Assembly: GCA_016219425.1 (NCBI GenBank)
Contig: JACRNB010000006.1
Span: 1 to 64,000 of the forward strand
Direction: 5' to 3'
Origin: Betaproteobacteria bacterium
Lineage (GTDB): Bacteria > Pseudomonadota > Gammaproteobacteria > Burkholderiales > Thiobacillaceae
Length of the DNA: 64,000 nt
A model generated the notes under the pieces. It searched no databases, had not been told where the DNA came from, and saw nothing but the letters and a program-made list of their open reading frames with translations. Every line of letters begins with the position of its first letter. Position 1 is the first letter of the stretch. Positions 38,469 to 47,073 of this stretch are shown in pieces. The translations under genes were made by a program, and so were the position numbers.

Positions 38469-39754
38469 AGACCGACCCGCAGTTCGACAACCTGATTGCC
38501 GCCCTGATCGAGAACCTCGATCAAACCAGCGTCCTCATCAACCTGGGCGTACTGGTCGTTCTTCTCGCCCTGGCCATAGTCGGCGCGGGGCGCGTGCATC
38601 GGCAACTGGCCGGCGCAGGCGATACCGCGCTGGGCATGAACGTTTCCGACTGGAACCGCCTGGCGCCGCCCCTGCTGTTTCTGCCCATGCTGCTGCTGGT
38701 GCGCGCCGTACTGGTGAAGTGGCAGGCGGTGCACCTGCTCAACCTGGCCGTTCCCCTGGCGCTCTCCTTCCTGGCCATCCAGACCTGCTTCTATCTCCTG
38801 CGCCACGCGCTCAAGCCCAGCCCGGCGCTGCATGCGGTGGAACGCGCCGTGTCCTGGATGGTGTGGGGCGCCGTGGCCCTGCACATCACCGGGCGGCTGG
38901 ACGATGCGCTCAAGGCGCTCGACGCCGTCGGCTTCGACCTGGGCAAGCAGCACATCTCGCTCTACACGGTGTTCATGGGCGCGGTCTCCCTGGCGGGAAC
39001 CCTGATGTTCGCCCTGTGGCTGGCCGGGGTGCTGGAAGGGCGGCTGATCGCGGCCATGCCGGTCACCGCCAACACGCGCCTGGCCCTGTCCAAGCTCGCG
39101 CGCACCTTGTTCGTGCTGATCGCCATCCTCACCGCCCTGCCCATGGTGGGCATCGACATCACCGTGCTCTCGGTGTTCAGCGGCGCGCTCGGCGTGGGGC
39201 TGGGCCTGGGCCTGCAAAAGATCGCCGCCAACTACGTATCCGGCTTCACCCTGCTGCTGGACCAGTCGGTGCGCATCGGCGACATGGTGGCGCTCGACAA
39301 GTATTACGGCGAGGTGCGCCAGATCGGCACCCGCTACACCGTGATCCGCGGCCTGGACGGCACCGAAAGCATCGTCCCCAACGAGTTGATGGTCACCTCC
39401 GTGGTGGTCAACCGCAGCCTGACGGATCGGGACAACCGCCTGTTCCTGCCCATCCAGGTGGCCTACGACACCGACCTGGAGCGCGCCCGCACCCTCATGC
39501 TGGCCGCCGCTGCGGCGGAACCCCATGTCATGGAAACCCCCGCGCCCAGGGTGTTGCTCAAAGGCTTCGGCGAGAGCGGCATCGACCTCGATCTGGCGAT
39601 CTGGATGAACGCCCCGGAAGAGGGAGAGCTGGCCCTGCGCTCCGACCTCTACTGGGCCATCTGGGAGGCCTTCAAGCGCGAGGGGATCGAGATTCCGTAT
39701 CCGCATCGGGTAGTGCAACTCCGGCCCGACTCCGCCCCCCTCCCCGCGCCCTGA
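38465..39754 (+). CDS. MscS-family mechanosensitive channel
   Basis: A 429-residue inner-membrane protein with about five to six membrane helices. The pore-lining helix and start of the cytosolic vestibule are LGVGLGLGLQKIAANYVSGFT (split at residues about 240-260), followed by the beta domain (VRIGDMVALDKYYGEV, then ESIVPNELMVTSVVVN). This is the MscS core with extra N-terminal helices, like small MscK/MscM relatives. It probably releases osmolytes on hypo-osmotic shock. The ATG overlaps the PLD gene stop (ATGA). Confidence 0.9.
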   Translation: MKTDPQFDNLIAALIENLDQTSVLINLGVLVVLLALAIVGAGRVHRQLAGAGDTALGMNVSDWNRLAPPLLFLPMLLLVRAVLVKWQAVHLLNLAVPLALSFLAIQTCFYLLRHALKPSPALHAVERAVSWMVWGAVALHITGRLDDALKALDAVGFDLGKQHISLYTVFMGAVSLAGTLMFALWLAGVLEGRLIAAMPVTANTRLALSKLARTLFVLIAILTALPMVGIDITVLSVFSGALGVGLGLGLQKIAANYVSGFTLLLDQSVRIGDMVALDKYYGEVRQIGTRYTVIRGLDGTESIVPNELMVTSVVVNRSLTDRDNRLFLPIQVAYDTDLERARTLMLAAAAAEPHVMETPAPRVLLKGFGESGIDLDLAIWMNAPEEGELALRSDLYWAIWEAFKREGIEIPYPHRVVQLRPDSAPLPAP

Positions 39755-39966
39755 GCCGTTCGTACCAGCCTCCGTGGCACGGGGAGTTCCCGTTGTCAGG
39801 ATTTCATCGGGGCTGTCGAGCGGGCGGCAAGAAATTGACCGGAATCAAAATGGCGTATTCCTCGATTCCCCGCGCCTAGGCGTTTTTCAGGGGATGGGGC
39901 GGCGCAGAACCCTGGCACGCTCCCTGCTAAGAATGGTTACCGCAGCGCCGTATCGAGGAGTTCTTC
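39755..39966. other. Intergenic region of 212 bases before the small sigma-54-type gene
   Basis: No open frame here looks coding. It contains a good sigma-54 promoter at 39913-39927 and otherwise no repeat or RNA structure that I can support. Upstream activator sites are not obvious by eye. Confidence 0.5.
39913..39927 (+). promoter_or_regulatory. Predicted sigma-54 promoter
   Basis: TGGCACG, four bases, then CTGC: the invariant GG (39914-39915) and GC (39926-39927) are separated by exactly 10 bases. The -24 half is perfect and the -12 half differs from TTGC at one base. The start codon of the 80-residue gene is 40 bases downstream. Confidence 0.7.
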
Positions 39967-40209
39967 ATGACCCACTACAACGATGTAAATGTTTCGCTGA
40001 TTGCTGGCGACACGAATGATCAAGTGGCGTTGACCTTTGTCAGCGCCGACGGCAAGACCCTGGTGCTGACCCCGTCCCAGGCGCGCTCTCTGGCCACCGA
40101 CCTGATCGCTGCGGTAAACCGCGCGGAGGTCAAAAGCCGCCTGAAGTCCTCCCCCACCCTGATGGGTCTGCCGGAAGGCAACCGCGCCCGTCTGGCGATG
40201 GCCGCCTGA
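39967..40209 (+). CDS. Small protein of unknown function, 80 residues
   Basis: I do not recognise this protein. It is soluble, with no signal peptide or membrane segment: MTHYNDVNVSLIAGDTNDQ, a beta-rich first half (QVALTFVSADGKTLVLT) and a helical middle (PSQARSLATDLIAAVNRAE). AGGAG is 6 to 7 bases before the ATG and codon use is like its neighbours, so it is probably a real gene. It is alone between a sigma-54-type promoter and a strong terminator, which suggests a regulated monocistronic unit, perhaps tied to nitrogen, stress or surface functions. Confidence 0.75.
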   Translation: MTHYNDVNVSLIAGDTNDQVALTFVSADGKTLVLTPSQARSLATDLIAAVNRAEVKSRLKSSPTLMGLPEGNRARLAMAA

Positions 40210-40270
40210 CCCGCTCCGGACCAGGGTTTCGTATCGAATTGATGTCTCCTCGAGCGTGGTAACATGCGCT

Positions 40271-40297
40271 GACCGGCCTTCGGGCCGGTCTTTTTTT
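40271..40297 (+). terminator. Rho-independent terminator after the small gene
   Basis: An 8-bp GC stem GACCGGCC/GGCCGGTC with a TTCG tetraloop (40271-40290) is followed by seven T. This textbook terminator lies between the 80-residue gene and the thioredoxin gene, only 22 bases before the latter's ATG. Confidence 0.93.
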
Positions 40298-40318
40298 GCC
40301 TGTCGAGAGGGAAAAACC

Positions 40319-40687
40319 ATGGCTGTCATCGATCTCAACGAAGAAAACTTCGAGCCCACCATCCTCAATAACGATTTTGTCGTGATCGACTTCTGGGCGC
40401 CCTGGTGCGGTCCCTGTCGCGGCTTCGCGCCGGTATACGAGGCCGCTGCCGAAAAGCATGAAGGCATCGTCTTCGCCAAGGTGAACACCGAAGAGCAGCA
40501 GACCCTGGCCGCCCACTTCCAGATCCGCTCCATCCCCACCCTGATGATCTTCCGCGAGAAGGTCATCATCTACTCCCAGCCCGGCGCGCTGCCTGCCAGC
40601 GGTTTTGATGACCTCATCGCCCGCGCCAAAGAAATCGACATGGCCCAGGTGCATGCCGAGATTGCGGCGGAAGGCGCTCAGGGCTGA
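40319..40687 (+). CDS. Thioredoxin-family protein
   Basis: A 122-residue thioredoxin fold with active site WCGPC (Cys30, Cys33) and the cis-proline segment SIPTL. It lacks a signal peptide, so it acts in the cytoplasm as a disulfide reductase. A C-terminal extension (about 105-122) is unlike TrxA, so I call it thioredoxin-like. The ATG at 40319 is used; upstream frame passes through the terminator. Its promoter is unclear, because the strong terminator separates it from upstream transcription. It converges with and overlaps the next gene by 10 bases. Confidence 0.9.
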   Translation: MAVIDLNEENFEPTILNNDFVVIDFWAPWCGPCRGFAPVYEAAAEKHEGIVFAKVNTEEQQTLAAHFQIRSIPTLMIFREKVIIYSQPGALPASGFDDLIARAKEIDMAQVHAEIAAEGAQG

Positions 40688-41751
40688 AACAGCTCCAGGA
40701 TGCGGGATGCGGCGGCCTCTGCGCCGTCCGCCCGCACCGGCGTCCTGGCCGGCAGCGCCCGCAGCGCTTCCAGCCGGGCTGCCAGGGTCGGGCTGAACAG
40801 TTCCTCTTCGCGCACGCTCAGGGCGCGCGCCGCCGTCTCCAGCCAGGCGGACAGAAACGGGGTCTCGGGCCAGTCCGGGCGTTCCACATGCAGCACTGCG
40901 ACGCCGTTGGCCGCCGCCTCGACATAGCTGCCGTAGCCGGTCTTGGTGATGAGGACATCGCACGAGGCCAGCAGGTCGATGAACTCCAGCCCGGTCTGGT
41001 CGAACCCGAACAGGTCCGGGCGCTCGCCCCGCCCCCGCCAGTCGGGCGGCGCAAGCCAGACCACGCCCGCTATTGCCGGCAACTCACCCCGCCCCGCATA
41101 ACCGATGCCGCCGAAGCCGATGACGGCGAGACAGACGTTCGCGTCCAGCGACAGGCGCGCAAGCAACTCGGTGCGACGGTCGCACCCGGTCATCGCCACC
41201 GGAGGCAGGCATTCACTCTCGCGCAACCAGGACATCGGCATGGCCGGGGTGAGGCGCAGGAAGGGTGCGGTCTGATAGGCCTCGCGCACCTCGTCCAGCA
41301 GGGCGTCCACGCCGGGCTCAGGCCCCAGATAGGCAGCGGCGATATCGAACCAGTTGAGTGAACTGAACGCCACCGCCGCTACGCCCGCCCGCCGCGCCGC
41401 AGCCAGGGGCAGGTAGGCGACATCCGACAGCACGGCGTCGATGCGCTCCTGCGCCAGCCAGGCCGCCTCGCGCCCGACCCGGTCGCTCCAGCCGGCATGG
41501 AACGCGCGCAGGGCGTCCAGGCTGGCGGGGACGTTGACCCGGATCGCGTCCCGCATCACCAGACCCTCGTCCGCCGCCTCCCGCCGATGCACGAACGGCG
41601 CATGGACGCGCCGCGCCAGGGCCTCGCGCGCGAGGCCGGACCAGATCACCCATTCGATTTCTGGCCGGCGCGCATGCAGGGCGTTGAGGATGGGCGCGGC
41701 CTGCGCCAGGTGCCCCAGGCCGTGATGGCTGATGGCGCACAGCAGGCGCAT
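40678..41751 (-). CDS. GT-B-fold glycosyltransferase-like protein
   Basis: A 357-residue protein whose N-terminus (LLCAISHHGLGHLAQAAPIL) and C-terminal half (SCDVLITKTGYGSYVEAAANGVAVLHV) resemble the two Rossmann domains of MurG-like GT-B transferases. They also resemble the N-terminal domain of plant arabinokinases. The second motif is where such enzymes bind the nucleotide sugar. No membrane segment is seen. The ATG overlaps the hda stop (TGATG), so it is coupled to hda. Substrate unknown; annotation as a hypothetical protein would be fair. Confidence 0.7.
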   Translation of the reverse strand: MRLLCAISHHGLGHLAQAAPILNALHARRPEIEWVIWSGLAREALARRVHAPFVHRREAADEGLVMRDAIRVNVPASLDALRAFHAGWSDRVGREAAWLAQERIDAVLSDVAYLPLAAARRAGVAAVAFSSLNWFDIAAAYLGPEPGVDALLDEVREAYQTAPFLRLTPAMPMSWLRESECLPPVAMTGCDRRTELLARLSLDANVCLAVIGFGGIGYAGRGELPAIAGVVWLAPPDWRGRGERPDLFGFDQTGLEFIDLLASCDVLITKTGYGSYVEAAANGVAVLHVERPDWPETPFLSAWLETAARALSVREEELFSPTLAARLEALRALPARTPVRADGAEAAASRILELFQP

Positions 41752-42380
41752 CAGACCGGGCCTTGCAGCCACTCCCGCAGCAGGGGCAGGGTGACGGCCC
41801 GCTTGCGGCTCAACGAGAGGGCGTCCAGGGCGTCCACCGTCTCCAGCAGATGCGGCAGGTCGCGGCGGCAGTGGGTCAGCAGGTGGCGCGTGACCTCTTC
41901 CGGCAGGACCAGACCCAGAGATTCGGCGCGTTGCGTGATGGCCAGCGCCTTGTCCGCATCCGACAGGGGCAGAAGACGGAACACCAGGCCTTGCGCCAGG
42001 CGTGTGGCCAGATCGCTGCGCACCGCCAGGCTGGCGGGCGGCGCGGCGCCTGCCGTGAGCAGGCGACCTCCGGCTTCGCGCAGGGCGATGGCCAGACCGA
42101 ACAGGCGGTGCTGCGCTGCGGCGTCGAGGCTTTCCACATCGTCCACCGCGAGGGCGTCAGGCGCGGCCTCCGGCAGCGGGGCCGCAGGGTGCAGCGGCGC
42201 GCCGGTCGCCGCCGCCCAGGCGCGCAGGAGGTGGGTCTTGCCCACGCCGGTTGGTCCCCACAAGTAGACGAATCCGGCGCTCGCGGCGACGGCCTGCACG
42301 GCCTCGGTATTGGCGCCGGGCAGGTAGTTGTCGAAACCGGGGAGCGCGTCGGGGCGGATGTTGAGGATGAGCTGACGCAT
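41751..42380 (-). CDS. hda: DnaA regulatory inactivator Hda-like protein
   Basis: A 209-residue AAA+ protein of the DnaA/Hda family. It has Walker [10 protein letters not shown], Walker [11 protein letters not shown] and the C-terminal lid, but no DNA-binding domain. Hda with the sliding clamp promotes DnaA-ATP hydrolysis after replication starts. The N-terminal [22 protein letters not shown] fits; the clamp-binding QL..L motif is near residue 3. The ATG at 42380 is chosen from homology. It is divergent from nadA with 82 bases between the starts. Confidence 0.88.
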   Translation of the reverse strand: MRQLILNIRPDALPGFDNYLPGANTEAVQAVAASAGFVYLWGPTGVGKTHLLRAWAAATGAPLHPAAPLPEAAPDALAVDDVESLDAAAQHRLFGLAIALREAGGRLLTAGAAPPASLAVRSDLATRLAQGLVFRLLPLSDADKALAITQRAESLGLVLPEEVTRHLLTHCRRDLPHLLETVDALDALSLSRKRAVTLPLLREWLQGPV

Positions 42381-42462
42381 GGCGGCGAGTTTACCAGCCG
42401 CCTCCGCCGCGACTGGTCTGGCGGGCGATAATGCGCGCTGCCCTGATCTCCCCTTTGCCGCC

Positions 42463-43527
42463 ATGACCGCCGTCGTACCCCTTGCCCATCCCGTCACCGA
42501 TGTCCCGCCCGTAGTCGAGGAAGAACTCGCGCCGGGCGAACGCGAGACGTTGATGGCGCGCATCCAGACCCTGTTGCGCGAGCAGGACGCGGTACTGGTG
42601 GCGCACTACTACACCAGCGCCGACCTGCAACGCCTGGCGGAGGCGACCGGCGGTTGCGTCTCGGATTCGCTGGAGATGGCCCGTTTCGGCCACGCCTCGC
42701 GCGCCCGCACCCTGATCGTCGCCGGGGTGCGCTTCATGGGCGAGACGGCCAAGATCCTCAACCCGGAAAAGCGCGTGCTGATGCCGGATCTGGGTGCGGA
42801 ATGCTCGCTCGACCTGTCCTGTCCGGCGGCGGATTTCAGCCGCTTCTGCGATGCGAATCCAGACCGCACCGTGGTGGTCTACGCCAACACCTCGGCGGCG
42901 GTGAAGGCGCGTGCGGACTGGATGGTGACTTCCAGCATCGCGGTGAAGGTCGCCGCCCACCTGCACGCCCAGGGCCGGAAGCTGATCTGGGCGCCGGATC
43001 GTTACCTGGGCGATTACGTGCAGCGCGCCACCGGGGCCGACATGTTGTTGTGGCAGGGCTCCTGCGTGGTGCACGAGCGCTTCAAGGCCGATGCCCTGCG
43101 CGAGCTGAAGGCGCACTACCCGGACGCCGCCGTGCTGGTGCACCCCGAGTCCCCCGCCGAAGTCATCGCCCTGGCGGACGTGGTGGGTTCCACCACCCAG
43201 CTCATCCGCGCGGCGGCGGAACTGCCGCAGCAGACCCTCATCGTCGCCACCGACAACGGCATCTTCCACAAGATGCAGGAGGCGGCCCCGGCCAAGCGCT
43301 TGCTGGAAGCGCCCACCGGCGGGCGCGGCGCGACCTGCGTGTCCTGCGCGCATTGCCCCTGGATGGCGATGAACGGCCTGAAAAAGCTGCTGCATGTGCT
43401 GGAAACCGGGGCCAACGAGGTGCATGTGGACCCCGTCGTGGGACGCCAGGCGGTGCGCTCCATCAACCGCATGCTGGAATTCGCCGGCCAGACCGGCATC
43501 ACCCTGGCGGGCATGGGCGCAGATTGA
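42463..43527 (+). CDS. nadA: Quinolinate synthase NadA
   Basis: NadA (354 residues) condenses iminoaspartate with dihydroxyacetone phosphate to quinolinate for NAD synthesis, using an oxygen-sensitive [4Fe-4S] cluster. [27 protein letters not shown] and the cysteine regions [20 protein letters not shown] and [11 protein letters not shown] are present. The ATG at 42463 is the likely start. Its partner nadB lies at 57.7 kb. A hairpin with arms CGATCCCC/GGGGATCG follows at 43534-43562 without a T run. Confidence 0.97.
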   Translation: MTAVVPLAHPVTDVPPVVEEELAPGERETLMARIQTLLREQDAVLVAHYYTSADLQRLAEATGGCVSDSLEMARFGHASRARTLIVAGVRFMGETAKILNPEKRVLMPDLGAECSLDLSCPAADFSRFCDANPDRTVVVYANTSAAVKARADWMVTSSIAVKVAAHLHAQGRKLIWAPDRYLGDYVQRATGADMLLWQGSCVVHERFKADALRELKAHYPDAAVLVHPESPAEVIALADVVGSTTQLIRAAAELPQQTLIVATDNGIFHKMQEAAPAKRLLEAPTGGRGATCVSCAHCPWMAMNGLKKLLHVLETGANEVHVDPVVGRQAVRSINRMLEFAGQTGITLAGMGAD

Positions 43528-43533
43528 TGACAA

Positions 43534-43562
43534 CCGATCCCCGACGTCGGGCGTTGGGGATC
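43534..43562 (+). terminator. Hairpin after nadA, possible terminator
   Basis: CGATCCCC at the left and GGGGATCG at the right enclose a smaller palindrome CCGACGTCGG. No T run follows, so it may be a weak or Rho-dependent end, or simply a processing hairpin. Confidence 0.4.
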
Positions 43563-43621
43563 GTGTTGTAATCCGACGCAGAACCCAAATTGACTCAGAT
43601 CAACGCTAGAGGAGAGCGGAC

Positions 43622-44038
43622 ATGAGCTTCATCCATGAATTCAAACAATTCGCCATGCGCGGCAATGTGGTCGATCTGGCGGTCGGCGTGGTCATCGGCG
43701 GGGCCTTCGGCAAGATCGTGGATTCCCTGGTCAAGGACGTGATCATGCCCCCCATCGGCGCGCTGCTTGGCGGCGTCGATTTCAAGAACCTCTACGTCAA
43801 TCTCTCCGCCACGGATTTCGCCACCATGGACGAGGCCGTCAAGGCCGGCGCACCCCTGATCAAGTACGGCGCATTCATCCAGAGCATGGTCGATTTCACC
43901 CTCATCGCCTTCGCCATCTTCGTGGCGGTCAAGGTAATCAACCGGCTCAAGCAGACGGAAGCGGCCCCGGCGGAGCCCGCCCCCACCCCGGAAGACGTCC
44001 TCCTGCTGCGCGAGATTCGCGACGCCCTGAAAAAATGA
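43622..44038 (+). CDS. mscL: Large-conductance mechanosensitive channel MscL
   Basis: MscL (138 residues) is a homopentameric safety valve opened by membrane tension. It starts [31 protein letters not shown] with the tight-packed first helix. The second helix [18 protein letters not shown] and the C-terminal bundle [16 protein letters not shown] follow. GGAGAG precedes the ATG. Its stop overlaps the next ATG. With the MscS-type gene at 38.5 kb, two osmotic valves are close together. Confidence 0.97.
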   Translation: MSFIHEFKQFAMRGNVVDLAVGVVIGGAFGKIVDSLVKDVIMPPIGALLGGVDFKNLYVNLSATDFATMDEAVKAGAPLIKYGAFIQSMVDFTLIAFAIFVAVKVINRLKQTEAAPAEPAPTPEDVLLLREIRDALKK

Positions 44039-44652
44039 AGCGGCATCGGCTCTTCCTCCTGGCCGCCCTCGCGCTGCCAGGGCTGGCCGGGGCGGGGACG
44101 CCGGAAACGGTCGTTCCGGCGCAGGTCGTCGATGTTCGCCCTGAGCTTCTGAGCCTGAGCGCCAAAGCGGCGCTGGAACGGCTCGGCCAGACCGATGGAT
44201 TCCTGGCCAACCCTGCTGTCCGCATCGGTCTGCCGAAGAACTTCGCCCGCGCCGACGGCATCCTGCGCATGCTGGGCCAGGGCGACAAGGTGGACGACCT
44301 GGTGCGCGGCATGAACCGGGCGGCGGAGCAGGCCATCCCCCTGGTGGCGCCCCGCATCCTCGCAGCGGCGGCGAACCTGCCTCCGGATGCCGCCCTGCCG
44401 GGACCGGGGGGCGAGGCCCTGCTGGGCCAGGCCATGCTTGCCGCCATCGACAACGTCGCGGCCTCCAGCGACCTGCTGGGCGCGTACAACCGCCTCGCGC
44501 AGAAACTGAAACAACTGGCGGGCTTGCGCGGCGAGTTCTCCTCGCTGCGGGACTACGTCAGCCGCAAGACCCTGGAAGGCATTTACCTCTCGCTCGCCGA
44601 AGAAGAACGCAGGCTGCGCGCCGCGCCTCTCCCCGTCGCGTCGCAGCCATGA
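44035..44652 (+). CDS. DUF4197-family exported protein
   Basis: A 205-residue protein with a signal peptide ([20 protein letters not shown]). The DUF4197 signature region is [24 protein letters not shown], with [12 protein letters not shown] and a later [11 protein letters not shown] segment. The family is periplasmic or outer-membrane associated and has no known function. It seems shortened by 30-40 residues in the middle compared with typical members. The ATG overlaps the mscL stop. Confidence 0.8.
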   Translation: MKRHRLFLLAALALPGLAGAGTPETVVPAQVVDVRPELLSLSAKAALERLGQTDGFLANPAVRIGLPKNFARADGILRMLGQGDKVDDLVRGMNRAAEQAIPLVAPRILAAAANLPPDAALPGPGGEALLGQAMLAAIDNVAASSDLLGAYNRLAQKLKQLAGLRGEFSSLRDYVSRKTLEGIYLSLAEEERRLRAAPLPVASQP

Positions 44653-44745
44653 GGTGTTTGACCTGTCCGTTTCACCCCGCAACAAAGGCTGACTGCGCGT
44701 CAGCCGGTAGTGCACGTATCTGAACTTACTAACCAGGAGTTGACC

Positions 44746-45595
44746 ATGCGATTCATCGTTTCCGCATCCAGCGCGTTGACGGTGGCCCTGTTGGCCGCCG
44801 CCGCGCATGCCGCACCGTATTACGACCCCAGCAACCTGGCCAGCAACAGTGGCAAGACGGTGGGTTTTGAGTTGTTCAAGACCATAGGCTGTCCCGGCAA
44901 GGCCCTGCTGGACCCGCCCTGCAAGGACGACGCCCCGGCCCCCAAACCCGCACCGAAGGACAGTGACGGCGACGGCGTCGTGGACGCCCTGGACCAGTGC
45001 CCCACCACGCCCGCAGGCCGCAAGGTGGATGCCAAGGGTTGCGAACTGGACGGTGATGGCGACGGCGTAACTGGACGGTGATGGCGACGGCGTGGTGGAC
45101 GCGCTGGACCAGTGCCCCACCACCCCGGCGGGCCGCAAGGTCGATGCCAAGGGTTGCGACCTGGACAGCGATGGCGACGGCGTGACCGATGCCCTGGACA
45201 AGTGTCCCGCCACTCCCAAGGGCGACCGCGTGGATGGACAGGGCTGCACCCTGCTCAACACCATCGTGCTCAAGGGCGTGAACTTCGACAACGACCAGGC
45301 CGTCCTGCGCCCGGACGCCCTGGCCATTCTGGACGGGGCTGCCGCCACCCTGCTGCGTTACCCCGCCATGAAGGTGGAAGTGGCCGGCTACACGGACAGC
45401 CGCAGCAACCGCGCCCACAACGTGGACCTGTCCCAGCGTCGCGCCAAGGCGGTGATGGACCACTTCGTCGGCAAGGGCGTCGCAGCGGATCGCCTGAGCG
45501 CCAAGGGCTACGGCCCGGACAGCCCCATTGCGGACAACGCTACCGATGAGGGACGCGCGCAGAACCGCCGGGTGGAATTGCACATCCTGAACTGA
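44746..45595 (+). pseudogene. OmpA-family protein with thrombospondin type 3 repeats, frameshifted
   Basis: The 5' part (44746-45081) has a signal peptide ([20 protein letters not shown]) and one calcium-binding repeat ([20 protein letters not shown]), then runs into TGA after [12 protein letters not shown]. The 3' part (frame from 45092 to 45595) continues with two more repeats and a complete OmpA C-terminal peptidoglycan-binding domain. The break is a 25-base tandem duplication at 45044-45093; removing one copy restores one frame of about 275 residues. The gene is either off by phase variation, a recent pseudogene, or misassembled. CAGGAG lies before the ATG. Confidence 0.85.
45044..45093 (+). 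repeat. 25-bp tandem duplication causing the OmpA-gene frameshift
   Basis: Two identical adjacent copies of a 25-base unit (45044-45068 and 45069-45093) encode the start of a DGDGDG calcium-binding repeat. Twenty-five is not a multiple of three, so the second copy shifts the frame. Confidence 0.95.
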
Positions 45596-45611
45596 GGCAG
45601 TCTTTCCCCGG

Positions 45612-45641
45612 AAAAAACCGCGCCCGAGGGCGCGGTTTTTT
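45612..45641 (+). terminator. Terminator after the OmpA-family gene
   Basis: AAAAAA-CCGCGCC, a CGAG loop, GGCGCGG-TTTTTT: a long symmetric hairpin with a T run 16 bases after the stop codon. The A run lets it also work on the minus strand for rsmI. Confidence 0.92.
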
Positions 45642-45644
45642 ATT

Positions 45645-45783
45645 CTGGAAACCGCAGATGAAAAGCATGTAGGTGCGAATTCATTCGCACTTAACTCGTT
45701 GATTGTGCGAATGAATTCGCACCTACGGGCAACTCGCAGTGCATTGAGGCGTAATGAATTTCTCCGCCAACTGCGTTTTCTGG
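45645..45783. repeat. 139-bp MITE-like element, copy A
   Basis: Core arms GTGCGAATTCATTCGCAC and GTGCGAATGAATTCGCAC (within 45669-45726) are inverted copies, each itself an inverted repeat. Flanks of about 24 and 57 bases also match copy B at 57549-57687, which has the same total length. The outer ends, CTGGAAACCGCAG and the complement of CTGCGTTTTCTGG, form imperfect terminal inverted repeats. No coding capacity, so a non-autonomous element is likely. Confidence 0.88.
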
Positions 45784-45785
45784 GT

Positions 45786-46655
45786 TTATGGGCCCTTCAA
45801 CTGGCCCTTCCGCGCCAGGGCCAGTTGGTACAGCGCATTCTTGCGCCCCCCGGTCAGGCGTGCGGTGAGATGGGCGGCCTGTTTCAGCGGCAGCTCCTCC
45901 AGCAGGATCTCCAGCACGCGCAGCGCCTCCGCTTCACCCTCGTCAGGCCGGGGCGCAGGTGCAGCCACCACCAGCGCGAACTCGCCGCGCCGGTGATTTT
46001 CATCCGCCTCCAGCCAGGCCAGCGCCTCGCCCAGGGGGCAGGCGTGGATCTGCTCGAAGCGCTTGGTGAGTTCCCGCCCGAACAGGAGGGTGCGTTCCGG
46101 TCCCAGCACGGAGGCCAGGTCCGCCACGGTTTCCGCGATGCGGTGCGGCGCTTCGTAGAACACCAGGGCGCAGGGCAGGTCGCGCAGGGTCTCCAGGGCG
46201 CGACGGCGTTCGCCGGACTTGGCGGCGAGAAAACCGTGAAACAGCCAGGGGCCGTCCAACCCGGAGACGCTGAGGGCCGTGGCCGCCGCACTGGCCCCAG
46301 GTAACGGCGTGACGGGCAGCCCCGCCGCGCGCACCGCCTGCACCAGACGCGCGCCGGGATCGGAGATCCCCGGCGTACCGGCATCGGAGACATAGGCCAC
46401 GCTACGACCTTCGCGCAGCGCCTCGACCACGCGCAGGGCGGCCCCGGCCTCATTGTGTTCATGCACCGCCATGAGTCGGGTCTGGATGCCGTAGGCGGTC
46501 AGGAGTTGCTGCGTATGCCGGGTGTCCTCGGCGGCAACCAGGTCAACCGACCTGAGCACATCAAGCGCGCGCAGGGTGATATCGCGCAAGTTGCCGATGG
46601 GCGTGGCGACGATGTGGAGCGTTCCGGGGGCGGCGGGTTGGGCGGTGTCGATCAT
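45786..46655 (-). CDS. rsmI: 16S rRNA (cytidine 1402-2'-O)-methyltransferase RsmI
   Basis: RsmI (289 residues) methylates the ribose of C1402 in 16S rRNA. The tetrapyrrole-methylase fold shows LHIVATPIGNLRDITLRAL at the start, SDAGTPGISDPGARLV, and PLPGASAAATALSVSG. The ATG at 46655 is fixed by homology; the frame upstream is antisense to yraN. It diverges from yraN, 51 bases between start codons, as in many proteobacteria. A MITE-like copy abuts its 3' end. Confidence 0.96.
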   Translation of the reverse strand: MIDTAQPAAPGTLHIVATPIGNLRDITLRALDVLRSVDLVAAEDTRHTQQLLTAYGIQTRLMAVHEHNEAGAALRVVEALREGRSVAYVSDAGTPGISDPGARLVQAVRAAGLPVTPLPGASAAATALSVSGLDGPWLFHGFLAAKSGERRRALETLRDLPCALVFYEAPHRIAETVADLASVLGPERTLLFGRELTKRFEQIHACPLGEALAWLEADENHRRGEFALVVAAPAPRPDEGEAEALRVLEILLEELPLKQAAHLTARLTGGRKNALYQLALARKGQLKGP

Positions 46656-46706
46656 GGCGGCAAGGGGATAATCTGCGGCCAGTGTAACGAATCGGCGGGA
46701 GCGGAC

Positions 46707-47039
46707 TTGAACAAGGGGGCGGAGGCCGAACGGCTGGCGGAGGAATACCTGGCGGCGCGCGGCCTGCGGCTGCTGCAACGCAACTTCCGCTGCCGCGGCG
46801 GCGAGATCGATCTGGTCATGCAGGATGGGGCCGCGCTGGTGTTCGTGGAGGTGCGCTCGCGCCGCAGCGCGGATTTCGGCGGCGCGGCGGCGAGCATCAC
46901 CGCCGCCAAGCGCGCCCGTATCATCCTGGCGGCGCGGCACTATCTGGCCGGGCTGGGCGCGCCTCCGACGTGTCGTTTCGACGCCGTACTGTTTCAGGCC
47001 GGGCGCGTGGAATGGCTCAAGGGCGCTTTTGACGCCTAG
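46707..47039 (+). CDS. yraN: UPF0102 (YraN-like) putative endonuclease-fold protein
   Basis: A 110-residue YraN-family protein with a PD-(D/E)XK nuclease-like core: GEIDLVMQDGAALVFVEVRSR, where the Asp and the Glu-x-Arg/Lys pair lie at the expected places. Function is not established. The start is a TTG at 46707 with GGGAG about 5 bases upstream. No better ATG exists in frame at the conserved position. It begins a yraN-diaA-dolP run like that in enterobacteria. Confidence 0.88.
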   Translation: MNKGAEAERLAEEYLAARGLRLLQRNFRCRGGEIDLVMQDGAALVFVEVRSRRSADFGGAAASITAAKRARIILAARHYLAGLGAPPTCRFDAVLFQAGRVEWLKGAFDA

Positions 47040-47040
47040 C

Positions 47041-47046
47041 TATAAT
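47041..47046 (+). promoter_or_regulatory. TATAAT -10 element before diaA
   Basis: A consensus TATAAT lies 28 bases before the diaA ATG, right after the yraN stop. No matching -35 is seen at 16-18 bases, so this is only a partial promoter call. Confidence 0.4.
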
Positions 47047-47073
47047 CCGGCCTCTTTTTCCCGCCTTGCCTCC

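Noticed and set aside
39774-39790. Second TGGCACG motif resembling a sigma-54 promoter
   Set aside because: The base pair at the required distance is TC, not GC, so the invariant -12 element is absent.
40239-40265. TTGATG and TAACAT as a thioredoxin promoter
   Set aside because: The spacer is only 15 bases and a strong terminator (40271-40297) lies between it and the gene.
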